Source: Thermodesulfobacteriaceae bacterium UBA6232 (GTDB lineage: Bacteria > Desulfobacterota > Thermodesulfobacteria > Thermodesulfobacteriales > Thermodesulfobacteriaceae). From it: a DNA stretch of 24,062 nucleotides. Both the position numbers and the translations under genes were made by a program. Numbering within the stretch: the first letter of the stretch is position 1; every line of letters starts with the position of its first letter. The DNA lies in NCBI GenBank assembly GCA_002441555.1, contig DJWK01000046.1, positions 1 to 24,062 on the forward strand, in the 5' to 3' direction. Shown one piece after another: positions 7,356 through 15,654 of the stretch. Under the pieces are notes generated by a model. That model searched no databases. It saw only the letters and a program-made list of their open reading frames with translations, and was not told where the DNA came from.

Positions 7356-8044
7356 TCTTTTTTTTAACTTTTTTTATTATTCTTTTATGGTTTAGGCCTT
7401 CCTTAGGTGGTATTTTACTTCATTATGAAATCTTTTACGGTCCTCTGAAACTCGGAGAAAGCAAAATTTCTATTGCTGAAAGAGAATACAAAGCTATTGC
7501 CTATACAACAGGAATTGGAAATATAATTTATCCTTACCATGCTGAATGGATAACCTCTGTAGATGAAAGGGGTTATCCTTTAACAGCAGTAATTTATTCA
7601 AAAGATCGCTTTAAAGAAAGAAGAAAAATTTTATATTTTGATTCCAAAAATCAAAAGGTAATTCTTGAGAAAATCTTACCTAAATATAAAAAGAAAGTCT
7701 TTCAAATTTATTTTCCAGTTTTTGACGAATTATCTTCTTTTGTATATTCATGGAAATTAAATTATTTTTCTCAAAAAAAATATAATCTTCCTCTTTATAT
7801 AGATGGAGAGAAACATTTCGTAAGTATAGATTATATAGGTATTTTAAATTGTAAGTATAATGATCAAGAAATGACTTGCTTTAATTTAATGGTTGAATTA
7901 CCGGAAAAAAGTGAACTTCTCAAAAGATCAAGAAAGGTTCAAGTTTATTTATTAGATAAAGAAAAAATTCCCGTTGAAATTACAGGGAGTTTACCATTAT
8001 TTGGAAATCTTAAGGCTTATTTAAAGGAAGTTAAAACCTTTTAA
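7352..8044 (+). CDS. DUF3108-family exported protein
   Basis: A 230-residue product with an N-terminal hydrophobic signal (residues 1-20, rich in Phe, Leu and Ile, ending PSLGG). It matches the DUF3108 pattern: a start such as LHYEIFYGPLKLGESKI, alternating beta-strand-like segments, and a C-terminal PVEITGSLPLFGNLKAYL. Family members are predicted periplasmic beta-rich proteins of unknown function. The ATG overlaps the coaD stop by 4 bases, so it is cotranscribed. The stop codon overlaps the stop of the convergent J-domain gene (8041-8044). Confidence 0.75.
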   Translation: MIFFLTFFIILLWFRPSLGGILLHYEIFYGPLKLGESKISIAEREYKAIAYTTGIGNIIYPYHAEWITSVDERGYPLTAVIYSKDRFKERRKILYFDSKNQKVILEKILPKYKKKVFQIYFPVFDELSSFVYSWKLNYFSQKKYNLPLYIDGEKHFVSIDYIGILNCKYNDQEMTCFNLMVELPEKSELLKRSRKVQVYLLDKEKIPVEITGSLPLFGNLKAYLKEVKTF

Positions 8045-8949
8045 AATCTTATTTTCAAAAAGTCTTCCATCAATTTTCTAACTCTAATAAATTCTTCGTG
8101 AGAGCCTCCTTTATCTGGATGAAGTTCCAATATTTTTTTACGAAAAAGTTTTAAAACCTCTTTCTTAGAGCTTGCAAGCAGGGTTTCAAGGGAGATTCCA
8201 AGGGTTTGAGAAAGCTCTCTATAAAGGGAATTTTCAAGATGTTGATAAATTCGCGGAGCCCGCCTCCAGGGTAAGCTATCAAAATAAAACCAAATATATC
8301 TTGAAAGATAACGCGAAAGAACCTCCTCAGGAGAAAGATCCATGTAAAAATACGAATCTTTAGCAATGCTACAAAGGGTGTTTAAAAAGATTTCGTCTCT
8401 TTCCTCCAGCGATGAAGCCCTTTGTAATCCAAATATAGCAAGAAGATACCTTGAGCGTTCACGAAAATTTAAATTATCCTCCATGTCCCAAAGCATGTTT
8501 TCAATTTCGTCTCTGGATTTATTGAGTAATCTGGAATAAAAGGGAAATTTTTTATCAACTACCCTTTTTGGTTCTCTGTGATCAAGTTTTATAGTAATTA
8601 ATCTAATTCTATCAAACCAGAAAAAGTCTTCTGCTTTAAAGGATTTTTGAGGTGGTCTTTTTTGAGTTGCTTTCCTATTTATAGAAAAACTTACCCAACG
8701 CTTAGCCTCTGGTTTCAAAAACCTTAAAAAGAGCTCTTCAAGCTCAAACTGATCAGTTTTTCGACCAGCCTTTTCAAGATATTCTTCAAGATCTATGCTA
8801 AACGCAGCATCACTATAATAGGTTATATATTTTTCAGGATTGGTACCGAGATCTAAAAGGACTTTGCTTTTAAAAAAAGGTGGATCGTAATAAGATTCAC
8901 ATATTCTATAGGAATAACCATTTAAAGTTATCTTTCTACTTATATACAT
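8041..8949 (-). CDS. Protein with C-terminal J domain and unrecognised N-terminal region
   Basis: 302 residues. The C-terminal 55 residues resemble a DnaJ domain: LGISLETLLASSKKEVLKLF, then KKILELHPDKGGSHEEF with the HPD tripeptide at 277-279. J domains stimulate the ATPase of DnaK-type chaperones. The first 240 residues have no motif I can name. They are rich in Arg, Lys, Tyr and Phe, with no signal peptide, membrane segment or zinc-finger CxxCxGxG repeats, so this is a class III type J protein, probably cytoplasmic. It lies 43 bases downstream of the ferredoxin gene on the same strand, separated by a GC-rich hairpin, so it may be read with the dsrN-ferredoxin unit. A role in assembly of Dsr proteins is speculation. 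Confidence 0.8.
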   Translation of the reverse strand: MYISRKITLNGYSYRICESYYDPPFFKSKVLLDLGTNPEKYITYYSDAAFSIDLEEYLEKAGRKTDQFELEELFLRFLKPEAKRWVSFSINRKATQKRPPQKSFKAEDFFWFDRIRLITIKLDHREPKRVVDKKFPFYSRLLNKSRDEIENMLWDMEDNLNFRERSRYLLAIFGLQRASSLEERDEIFLNTLCSIAKDSYFYMDLSPEEVLSRYLSRYIWFYFDSLPWRRAPRIYQHLENSLYRELSQTLGISLETLLASSKKEVLKLFRKKILELHPDKGGSHEEFIRVRKLMEDFLKIRF

Positions 8950-8965
8950 TTCATATGAATTTTTA

Positions 8966-8983
8966 AGGGGGCAAAGGCCCCCT
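8966..8983 (-). terminator. GC-rich hairpin between ferredoxin and J-domain genes
   Basis: AGGGGGC (8966-8972) pairs with GCCCCCT (8977-8983) around a 4-base loop, 9 bases past the ferredoxin stop. No run of T follows on either strand (reverse strand continues TTAAAAATTC). It is therefore a weak or partial terminator, or an RNA-stability hairpin, rather than a canonical one. It lies just upstream of the J-domain gene start and could also hinder its translation. Confidence 0.45.
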
Positions 8984-8991
8984 CCTAAAAA

Positions 8992-9180
8992 TTAAATCTC
9001 CTTTACTTCAATAGAGCCAGTTGGGCAAACCTCAACACAGGTCTGGCATCCGAGACAATCCTCAGGCCTTGCAATAACTGGCTTTCCGTCATCTCCCTTG
9101 TCGTAAACCTGAGCAGGACAGGAATCAATGCAGGTTCCACAAGCCTCACAGGTGTCATAGTTCACTGTAATTTCAAACAT
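8992..9180 (-). CDS. 2[4Fe-4S] ferredoxin
   Basis: A 62-residue cytoplasmic electron carrier. Two complete cluster motifs are visible: C11-x2-C14-x2-C17-x3-C21-P and C42-x2-C45-x2-C48-x3-C52-P. A strong Shine-Dalgarno run (AAGGAGGAGG) lies just after the dsrN stop, 16 bases upstream of the ATG, so the gene is coupled to dsrN. Ferredoxins occur near dsr genes in sulfate reducers. A role as electron donor or acceptor for sulfite reduction or the Dsr complex is inferred from position. Confidence 0.93.
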   Translation of the reverse strand: MFEITVNYDTCEACGTCIDSCPAQVYDKGDDGKPVIARPEDCLGCQTCVEVCPTGSIEVKEI

Positions 9181-9196
9181 GCTCCACCTCCTCCTT

Positions 9197-10582
9197 TTAT
9201 GAGTTTTTAAACTTGTAGGCTAACTCTAAAAAATTTTCAGCCCAGTATTTTACACTAAAAATATGTATATGGGTATAGCTTGCAAGTAAGTTTTTATATA
9301 AAATTCCGTCTCGTGTACCATCAAGCCCTGTTCCCTTTTCAAGTTTGAAGACAGTCTTCATTCCCTTTTTTAAATCCATTTTATAGGGATAGGAATAATG
9401 AAATTCATGCCCCAAAATAGTATCATTTATCTTAAAGTAAGGGTTCTCACTCTCTACCTTGGCGATCACATATCCATGTCCATGAGGTTTTGTATCTACT
9501 TTAAACTTTATGGGTAAAACTCCAGTCATTGGGAAATTTTTCCCTTGCCATTCTATTTCTTCTCCAAGATACATAAGCCCACCACATTCAGCATAAACAG
9601 GCATACCTGATTCAATGGCTTCTTTAACATCTTTTTTCAATTCTTTATTTTCAGCAAGGGCTTGGGCAAAAATTTCAGGAAATCCACCACCCAGATAAAG
9701 TCCTGAAATATCTGAGGGAAGCCTTCTTTCCTCAAAGGAATTTATAAAAAACAATTCTCCCCCATAAGATTGTAAAAATTCAAAATTTTCAGGATAATAA
9801 AATTGAAAGGCCTGATCTAAAAAAACACCAATTTTAACTTTATATGTTTTTACACCCTTTACCAAAGAGAACTCCGGAATCTCAAGGGGAGAAACTTTTT
9901 TAGCCATTTCAATAATACTTTCAAGGTCAACATTTTCAGAAAGCTTTCCTCTTAAATCTTTCAAAAAAGAGCTATCCTTTTCAAAGTGGGTAACAAGGCC
10001 CAGATGTCTTTCTTTTACCATATTTTTCAAACGGGGGATAACACCTAATACCTTTGCATCGGTATACCTTTCAATTGAATTTCTTATAATCTTTTCATGA
10101 CGCGGTCGAGCAATATTATTTAAAATGACACCTTTAATTTCAATTTCTTTGTCAAATTCCATAAAACCTTTAACCAAAGCTGCCATGCTTCTTGTAGCTT
10201 TGGTGCAATCAAGAACAAGAATTACAGGAGACTTAAGAAGTTTAGCAAGCTCAGCAGTGCTACAGCTTCCCTCTTCATCAACTCCATCATACAATCCTCT
10301 GTTACCTTCTAAAATAGCTATATCAGCATTTTGAGAACCAAGATAAAAAGAAAAAAGTACCTCCTTTTTATCAAACAAAAAAAGATCAAGATTTCTGCAA
10401 GGCTTTTCTGCAATTTTACTTAGCCAACCTGCATCAATATAGTCAGGACCTTTTTTAAAAGGTGCAATTTTAATACCTTTTTCATTAAGAAGATTTATAA
10501 GACCAAGGGTAAAGATGGTTTTTCCAGCACCACCCCTATGAGATGAAATAGTTAAACGGGGAATATTGAAGACTAAATTCAT
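9197..10582 (-). CDS. dsrN: CobB/CbiA-family glutamine-dependent amidotransferase (DsrN type)
   Basis: 461 residues. The N-terminal part is a P-loop ligase (SSHRGGAGKT, 13-22) with the GPDYID motif (45-50). The C-terminal part is a class I glutamine amidotransferase with GLYLGGGFPE (295-303), catalytic Cys333 in YAECGGLMYL, and the family GHEFHYS motif (391-397). The fold amidates carboxylates of cobyrinate. In sulfur-oxidising and sulfate-reducing bacteria the dsr-linked homologue, DsrN, amidates the sirohaem of dissimilatory sulfite reductase. Its place behind dsrMKJOP favours that role; cobalamin synthesis (cbiA) remains possible. An intrinsic terminator separates it from dsrP, and it has no clear Shine-Dalgarno sequence, so expression is probably lower than that of dsrMKJOP. 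Confidence 0.88.
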   Translation of the reverse strand: MNLVFNIPRLTISSHRGGAGKTIFTLGLINLLNEKGIKIAPFKKGPDYIDAGWLSKIAEKPCRNLDLFLFDKKEVLFSFYLGSQNADIAILEGNRGLYDGVDEEGSCSTAELAKLLKSPVILVLDCTKATRSMAALVKGFMEFDKEIEIKGVILNNIARPRHEKIIRNSIERYTDAKVLGVIPRLKNMVKERHLGLVTHFEKDSSFLKDLRGKLSENVDLESIIEMAKKVSPLEIPEFSLVKGVKTYKVKIGVFLDQAFQFYYPENFEFLQSYGGELFFINSFEERRLPSDISGLYLGGGFPEIFAQALAENKELKKDVKEAIESGMPVYAECGGLMYLGEEIEWQGKNFPMTGVLPIKFKVDTKPHGHGYVIAKVESENPYFKINDTILGHEFHYSYPYKMDLKKGMKTVFKLEKGTGLDGTRDGILYKNLLASYTHIHIFSVKYWAENFLELAYKFKNS

Positions 10583-10604
10583 AATTTAAAAAAATAAATC
10601 GAAA

Positions 10605-10636
10605 ATATAAAAAAAGAAGGGGGAAAACTCCCCCTT
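10605..10636 (-). terminator. Rho-independent terminator after dsrP
   Basis: On the reverse strand AAGGGGG pairs with CCCCCTT (10630-10636 and 10617-10623) around a 6-base loop AGTTTT. It is followed by C and seven T residues (10609-10615). It begins 7 bases past the dsrP stop. This is the best terminator in the window and splits dsrMKJOP from dsrN and the ferredoxin. Confidence 0.85.
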
Positions 10637-10643
10637 GAGAAAA

Positions 10644-11822
10644 TTATTTTTTAAGCTTGACTGCAAGTTCTTTTGATTTGAAAACTTCAACTGTGATTTT
10701 GTATAAAATGGTTATGACCAAAAATCCTATGGCCCAAACCCCAGCCTGGATCAACACCTCAGGTAAAGCGGGAAAATAGGGAGTAACTGTTTCAAATACA
10801 TTAGGAGTAAATCCTCCAACCATTAAAAGAACGCCCTTTTCAATCCAAACTGAAAAGAATACAGCAAAACAGGCAAGAACAAGGGTAGTTTCTCTTTTTC
10901 TGGTATAAGGAACAAGTAGCAATACCAAACCAATGGCAGCAAGAATCATAGAAATCCATGAAAAAGGAACCCATTCTGCATGTCCTTCATATCCTGCAAA
11001 AAGATAAATAAAAGGAGCCATATGAGAATGAATTCCACTATAAAAAGCTGTAAAAAACTCAAAGGCGAAAAGAAGTAGATTTATTATAAAAGCATAGATG
11101 ACAATTTTAGCAACGGTTTGCAAAGCCTTTTCACCTACATCAAATTTGGTTAATTTTTTTACAAGGATGGCAAGTATTATTAATAAAGCAGGACCAGCAG
11201 AAAAAGCTGATGCTAAAAATCTGGCAGCCATAATAGCTGTTAACCAGTAATGTCTTCCAGGTAAACCCTGTAATAGAAAAGCTGTAACAATGTGGATACT
11301 CGGTCCCCAGATAATAGCCCAGTAAATAAAAAACTTTAACCAAGAGGGATAGGGCGCTTCTTTATAGTAAGAATGTAAAACTGCCCATCCACATAAGATA
11401 TTTAAAAACAAATATGTAGATAGAACCACCAGATCCCAAAAAATTAATGAATTAGGAGTAGGATAAAGCAAAACATTAAAAACTCTGGTTGGCTGTCCCA
11501 TGACAACAAAAACAGAAAGCATGGCAATCATTACCGCTCCAACTGCCATAAATTCAGCCAGAATTGTAAGTTTAGCAAATTCTTTGTAATTATGTAGATA
11601 ATAAGAAAGAACAACTGGAACAGCTGAAGCTGCAACTCCAACAAAAAAGGCAAGCTGTCCGATTTGAAATCCCCAAGTTAGATCACGATGTAAACCTGTT
11701 GCAACTCCTGCTCCGTAATGATGCTCATACTGCCACGCAAAAAAGGCAATAACCACTATTGTAACGAGAAATAATAACCAGAGCCAATATTTTAAACTAC
11801 CCTTTAAGGCCTTTTCAACCAT
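10644..11822 (-). CDS. dsrP: DsrP, NrfD-family membrane subunit of the DsrMKJOP complex
   Basis: 392 residues with about ten transmembrane segments in the NrfD/PsrC fold, which interacts with menaquinone in the membrane. The protein starts with a membrane segment (YWLWLLFLVTIVVIAFFAWQ), followed by HHYGAGVATGLHRDLTWGFQ and segments such as GQPTRVFNVLLYPTPNS, typical of this family. It carries no haem or Fe-S motif. With DsrO it forms the periplasm-facing quinone module. AAGGAGG precedes the start, and the gene follows dsrO by 12 bases. It is the last gene before the terminator. Confidence 0.95.
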   Translation of the reverse strand: MVEKALKGSLKYWLWLLFLVTIVVIAFFAWQYEHHYGAGVATGLHRDLTWGFQIGQLAFFVGVAASAVPVVLSYYLHNYKEFAKLTILAEFMAVGAVMIAMLSVFVVMGQPTRVFNVLLYPTPNSLIFWDLVVLSTYLFLNILCGWAVLHSYYKEAPYPSWLKFFIYWAIIWGPSIHIVTAFLLQGLPGRHYWLTAIMAARFLASAFSAGPALLIILAILVKKLTKFDVGEKALQTVAKIVIYAFIINLLLFAFEFFTAFYSGIHSHMAPFIYLFAGYEGHAEWVPFSWISMILAAIGLVLLLVPYTRKRETTLVLACFAVFFSVWIEKGVLLMVGGFTPNVFETVTPYFPALPEVLIQAGVWAIGFLVITILYKITVEVFKSKELAVKLKK

Positions 11823-11834
11823 TTCACTTCCTCC

Positions 11835-12611
11835 TTAAATTATGTAAAAAACTTTTGGTTTGGTTGATAATTCTGGTTTTCTAACTATAACAATATTCTC
11901 AGATATTACTTTTCTAACTTCTGATTCAGGATCATTCAGATTACCAAAAAACATTTTTCCTTGAGAGGCCTCTACACAATAAGGCATTTTCCCTTCATCA
12001 AGTCTGTGATAGCAGAAAATACACTTTTCTACTACACCAAGAGTCCTTGTAGGAAATTCGGGATTCATAGATGCAAGATATTCTCTTGGTGGATAAAAGT
12101 TATAATTTCTACTTCCATAAGGGCAAGCTGCCATACAGAATTTACAACCTATACAGCGATGCATATCCTGCATAACTATCCCATCTTCTCTCTTAAAAGT
12201 TGCTTGAACGGGACAAACCCTTACACAAGGTGGATTATCACAGTGATTGCAAAGAAGTAAAAATTTTCTTCTTTTAACTTCTTCGCTTATAAACTCTGTT
12301 TCAGCTGTGGGAAAAGCCCTTTCAAAGGTATCTACCCAGATCCATTTAACTTCCCTGTTTTTATCGGGAATATTAGGAACATTGTGGGCCTGATGACAGG
12401 CCTTAATAACTGCCTCAAAGTCTTCTTCACTCTTAAAAGCGCGAGTATCAATGGCCATTGCCCACTTTACACCCTTTTTCTCCCCTTGCTTATCAATCAT
12501 TGCAAGAATTTCTGAACCTCTTCCAACAATAAAGCCACCACCCAAAGAAATAATGGAACCTGCAATCCCATAGCCAACTATTTTCAAAAAGTCACGTCTT
12601 TTTATACTCAT
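11835..12611 (-). CDS. dsrO: DsrO, Tat-exported iron-sulfur subunit of DsrMKJOP
   Basis: 258 residues. The N-terminus has a twin-arginine signal (KRRDFLK, then a Gly/Ile-rich hydrophobic core), so the folded protein is exported to the periplasmic side. Cluster ligands seen: C121-x2-C124-x4-C129-x3-C133 and C153-x2-C156-x2-C159-x3-C163, both complete, plus C197-x2-C200 and C212. The fourth cysteine of the latter set is replaced by Ser216 (CVEAS), and the usual first DmsB-type set is reduced to C72 in ACHQAHNVP. Thus two full [4Fe-4S] sites and one incomplete set are visible. The gene overlaps dsrJ by 4 bases. It passes electrons between DsrJ haems or a partner and the DsrP quinone site. Confidence 0.95.
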   Translation of the reverse strand: MSIKRRDFLKIVGYGIAGSIISLGGGFIVGRGSEILAMIDKQGEKKGVKWAMAIDTRAFKSEEDFEAVIKACHQAHNVPNIPDKNREVKWIWVDTFERAFPTAETEFISEEVKRRKFLLLCNHCDNPPCVRVCPVQATFKREDGIVMQDMHRCIGCKFCMAACPYGSRNYNFYPPREYLASMNPEFPTRTLGVVEKCIFCYHRLDEGKMPYCVEASQGKMFFGNLNDPESEVRKVISENIVIVRKPELSTKPKVFYII

Positions 12612-12988
12612 TTTTTAACCTCCTCTGGTGCTATATGACATCTCCAGCAATCTGGGTGTGTTACTACAACTTGATGACATCTATCACAAAACTTTTCTTT
12701 ACTGGTGTGACATTTCATACAAGTTCTCTGAAGACTCATAATATAAAGTTTGCCTTCATGATTCATGTAATAAACTTGCATTTTCCTAATCTTTCTTGTT
12801 CTCCATTCATGAAGAAGCTGCATATGATAGGCTCTCATATAATCTGTATCTTCAACACACTTGGTTTCATCCTTAGGTAGTTCAGGCTTGGGAAGGGCTT
12901 TGACCTTACCCAAATTTAACCAGAAAGGAATCGTAAAGAAAATAATAAAAACAATAATTCCAACGATAACTTTTCCAGTGTTATACAT
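12608..12988 (-). CDS. dsrJ: DsrJ, membrane-anchored triheme cytochrome c
   Basis: 126 residues. A single N-terminal hydrophobic segment (residues 6-26) anchors the protein in the membrane with the haem domain in the periplasm. Three CxxCH haem sites are present: CMKCH (90-94), CDRCH (101-105) and CWRCH (114-118). C44 in the conserved KCVEDTDYMRAYHM segment matches the cysteine reported as an unusual haem axial ligand in DsrJ of Allochromatium. AGGAGG-type Shine-Dalgarno sequence upstream; the gene follows dsrK by 3 bases. DsrJ is thought to exchange electrons, or perform sulfur chemistry, on the periplasmic side. Confidence 0.96.
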   Translation of the reverse strand: MYNTGKVIVGIIVFIIFFTIPFWLNLGKVKALPKPELPKDETKCVEDTDYMRAYHMQLLHEWRTRKIRKMQVYYMNHEGKLYIMSLQRTCMKCHTSKEKFCDRCHQVVVTHPDCWRCHIAPEEVKK

Positions 12989-12991
12989 TTT

Positions 12992-14608
12992 TTATACCTC
13001 CTCCTCTTTTCCTAATAAGGGTCTATATCTTAAATCTGTAGTTCTTTCTTTTTCACCTTCCATCACTAAGGCATTACCTACTAATTCATGAACTCCAGCT
13101 ATTTCAACTCCAGGAACCCAGTAATTCATAAGGGTAGGAAGAACCGCTCTGTCAATGGCACAAATACAGGCCACAGTATTTACTCCGTATTTATTATGCA
13201 CATATTGAACCGCATTGGCCCTGGGGAATCCACCTCTCATTCTGATTTCCATATATTCGTCAGTATTAAGTCCCGACCCGCTTCCGCAACAGAAGGTTTT
13301 TTCACGAATGGTATTTTCTGGCATTTCAACAAAATTATTGCAAACATGTTTAAGAATAAACCGGGGCTCCTCAAAAATACCCATGGCTCTTGAAGTGTTG
13401 CATGAATCGTGAAAAGTTACTATTATGTGATCGTTTCTTGAAGGATCCAGTTTGAGTTTTCCGTGGGCAATAAGATCGGCTGTGAATTCACAAATGTGGA
13501 CAATTTTATTGTCTTTGGCATGCTCAAAAACCGTCCCTGTTATAGGAGATTTAGGAACTTCAAGAAAATCAACAGGGCCAAACCAGGTATTGTGATACTG
13601 ATGCCAGACCCTCCACATGTGACCACATTCACCACCAAGTATCCATTTTACCTTGAGTCTTTTAGCTTCTTCATATATTTTGGCATGAAGCTTTTTAGCG
13701 AGTTCCATAGAATTAAAAAATCCAAAATTTCCTCCTTCTGAAGCATAGGTGCTAATAGTATAATCTAAGCCAATATGATGAAAGAGTAGAACGTATCCCA
13801 TAAAGGTATAAATTCCTGGGTCAGCAAAAAAGTCAGCAGAAGGTGTAACAAAAAGAATTTCAGCTCCTTTTTTGTTTATGGGGACTTCTATATTTAACCC
13901 AGTTATTTCAGCTATATCACCAAGTAAAAATTCAATGTTTTCTTTTATAGTGTGAGGCTGAAGTCCTATGTGATTTCCAATAAAATGGGAAAATCTAACG
14001 GGTTTCATGGCCCAGTCAATAGCAATTCCGAGCTCGTGAAGCACCTCTCTCATAATTATGGTAACCTCTGCTGTATCAATTCCATAAGGACAAAAAACCG
14101 AGCACCTACGGCATTCGGTGCACTGATAAAAGTAATAGTACCACTCTTTAATTACCTCTTCAGTTAAAGGCCTTGCCCCAGCAAATCTTCCAAAAAGTTT
14201 TCCAAAAAAGGAAAATTCTCCTTTAATAATGGATCTTATTAATTCTGCCCTGAGAACGGGCATATTTTTAGGATCCCCTGTTCCAAGAAAATAGTGACAC
14301 TTATCTGCACAGGCACCACATCTAACGCAAATATCCATAAATAATCTAAAGGATCTATATCTTTCCATACGATCTCTTATGGCCTTTAAGATCCTTTCCT
14401 TCCAATCTTCAGGAAGGGGCCATTTCTCATCATGGGGCTGCCATTTCCCAAGATGTGGTCTTCCAAGATCTTCCATTACTTGAGGCTCAACGGCATAACA
14501 GTAAGTCCCAGGTCTAAAATCAGGTTTAATATCCATCCAGTGTTTGGAGGGAGTTTTATGCAAATTTAAATCTTTCAAAAGTTCATCCGGTTTTGGTAAT
14601 TTGCTCAT
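12992..14608 (-). CDS. dsrK: DsrK, HdrD-like catalytic Fe-S subunit of DsrMKJOP
   Basis: 538 residues, cytoplasmic, no signal. Two ferredoxin-type cluster motifs: C94-x2-C97-x2-C100-x3-C104 and C163-x2-C166-x2-C169-x3-C173. These are followed by a heterodisulfide-reductase-like cysteine-rich domain with GGECGHMW, HDSCNTSR, FCCGSGSG and ACICAIDR. This domain holds the special [4Fe-4S] centre at which the DsrC trisulfide or disulfide is thought to be reduced using electrons from DsrM. The start ATG has AAGGAGG 6 bases upstream. The gene follows dsrM by 11 bases. Confidence 0.97.
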   Translation of the reverse strand: MSKLPKPDELLKDLNLHKTPSKHWMDIKPDFRPGTYCYAVEPQVMEDLGRPHLGKWQPHDEKWPLPEDWKERILKAIRDRMERYRSFRLFMDICVRCGACADKCHYFLGTGDPKNMPVLRAELIRSIIKGEFSFFGKLFGRFAGARPLTEEVIKEWYYYFYQCTECRRCSVFCPYGIDTAEVTIIMREVLHELGIAIDWAMKPVRFSHFIGNHIGLQPHTIKENIEFLLGDIAEITGLNIEVPINKKGAEILFVTPSADFFADPGIYTFMGYVLLFHHIGLDYTISTYASEGGNFGFFNSMELAKKLHAKIYEEAKRLKVKWILGGECGHMWRVWHQYHNTWFGPVDFLEVPKSPITGTVFEHAKDNKIVHICEFTADLIAHGKLKLDPSRNDHIIVTFHDSCNTSRAMGIFEEPRFILKHVCNNFVEMPENTIREKTFCCGSGSGLNTDEYMEIRMRGGFPRANAVQYVHNKYGVNTVACICAIDRAVLPTLMNYWVPGVEIAGVHELVGNALVMEGEKERTTDLRYRPLLGKEEEV

Positions 14609-14619
14609 CTCTTTCCTCC

Positions 14620-15639
14620 TTAGGCCTGCTTTTGTGCTTCTTTACACCAATCCTCATCTATAGGGATACCAGCTTCTTCCATTACATCTCTAAATTTTTC
14701 CTGCCACTCGCAATAGGTGGTATACTTGACAGGATAATCCCAGGGATTAACATGCCTTCTCATACGGTTATCATTGGCCATATTCCTTGTGGGACTAAAA
14801 AAGACTCCTACCATATGCACCAGCTTACTAAAGGGAAAGTAAGCTGCAAGGGTACATACTAAAAAGAAATGTATATAAAAGAGCAAACTGATTTTCCCTT
14901 TGGGAAGGGTGGGATTAAAAGTGGCAAGTCCGTGAGCAAGTTCTTTTATCGCATAAATATCTGGCTTAAAAAAGAGCCTCATTAATACACCAGTTGTTGC
15001 AATTCCAATTATAAGAAGAAGGGGAAAATAATCAGAGGCATGAGTTAAATAATTCACTTTGGGATCAATAAGCCTTCTTAAGAAAAGAAAAGTTAAGCCT
15101 GCAAGAATTAATAAATCCGTTAAATAAATAGGAGGCAATCCAATTTGAAAGAAACTGTCTACAAAATCCAAAATTTTAATCCATTCAGGCACAGGATAGA
15201 CAAAAAATCTTAAATGGCGAAGTAAAATTATGAGGAAAGACACATGGAACAAAATGGCCCCAAGCCAAAGCCATTTGGCTGAACCATAAATGAGCCTTTT
15301 TCCGTCAAAATCAGCTCTTAAGTTTCTAAAAAGTGATCTAAAAAGAAATACCTCAAAAAACATTCTCAAATAAACTTCCCAGCTCGAGGCTGGAGATTCA
15401 AGCCTGCTATGCTTAATCCAGGGAAGACTTTTTTGTTGACCACAGGTAGTTGGAATTTTAAAGGGTTGCGGAGATCTTGCCCAATCAATAATGCGATAAA
15501 TCAATCCAAAAAAGAAAATGGAAAAGGCAAGATAAGGTATATAAATGCTAAACAAACTTGTTAAACCAAGAACCCCTACCCCTATCAGGGGAACTAAAAT
15601 AAGCAAAAGAACTACTACAATACTGAAGATCAGGTTCAT
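14620..15639 (-). CDS. dsrM: DsrM, NarI-like membrane cytochrome b of DsrMKJOP
   Basis: 339 residues with about six hydrophobic segments. DsrM is a dihaem cytochrome b that oxidises menaquinol and feeds electrons to DsrK. His residues that could bind haem lie in membrane segments (for example LGAILFHVSFL and SLLFYIHFFLVCTL, and KLVHM). The DsrM-typical segment TTCGQQKSLPWIKHSRLESP follows the second helix. GGAGAGG precedes the ATG, 15 bases from the RsbRD_N gene. dsrM is the first structural gene of the complex. Confidence 0.96.
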   Translation of the reverse strand: MNLIFSIVVVLLLILVPLIGVGVLGLTSLFSIYIPYLAFSIFFFGLIYRIIDWARSPQPFKIPTTCGQQKSLPWIKHSRLESPASSWEVYLRMFFEVFLFRSLFRNLRADFDGKRLIYGSAKWLWLGAILFHVSFLIILLRHLRFFVYPVPEWIKILDFVDSFFQIGLPPIYLTDLLILAGLTFLFLRRLIDPKVNYLTHASDYFPLLLIIGIATTGVLMRLFFKPDIYAIKELAHGLATFNPTLPKGKISLLFYIHFFLVCTLAAYFPFSKLVHMVGVFFSPTRNMANDNRMRRHVNPWDYPVKYTTYCEWQEKFRDVMEEAGIPIDEDWCKEAQKQA

Positions 15640-15654
15640 AACCTCTCCCCTCTC

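Noticed and set aside
12861..13412. Forward frames opposite dsrJ and dsrK
   Set aside because: They are antisense to genes with clear cofactor motifs and have no recognisable features.
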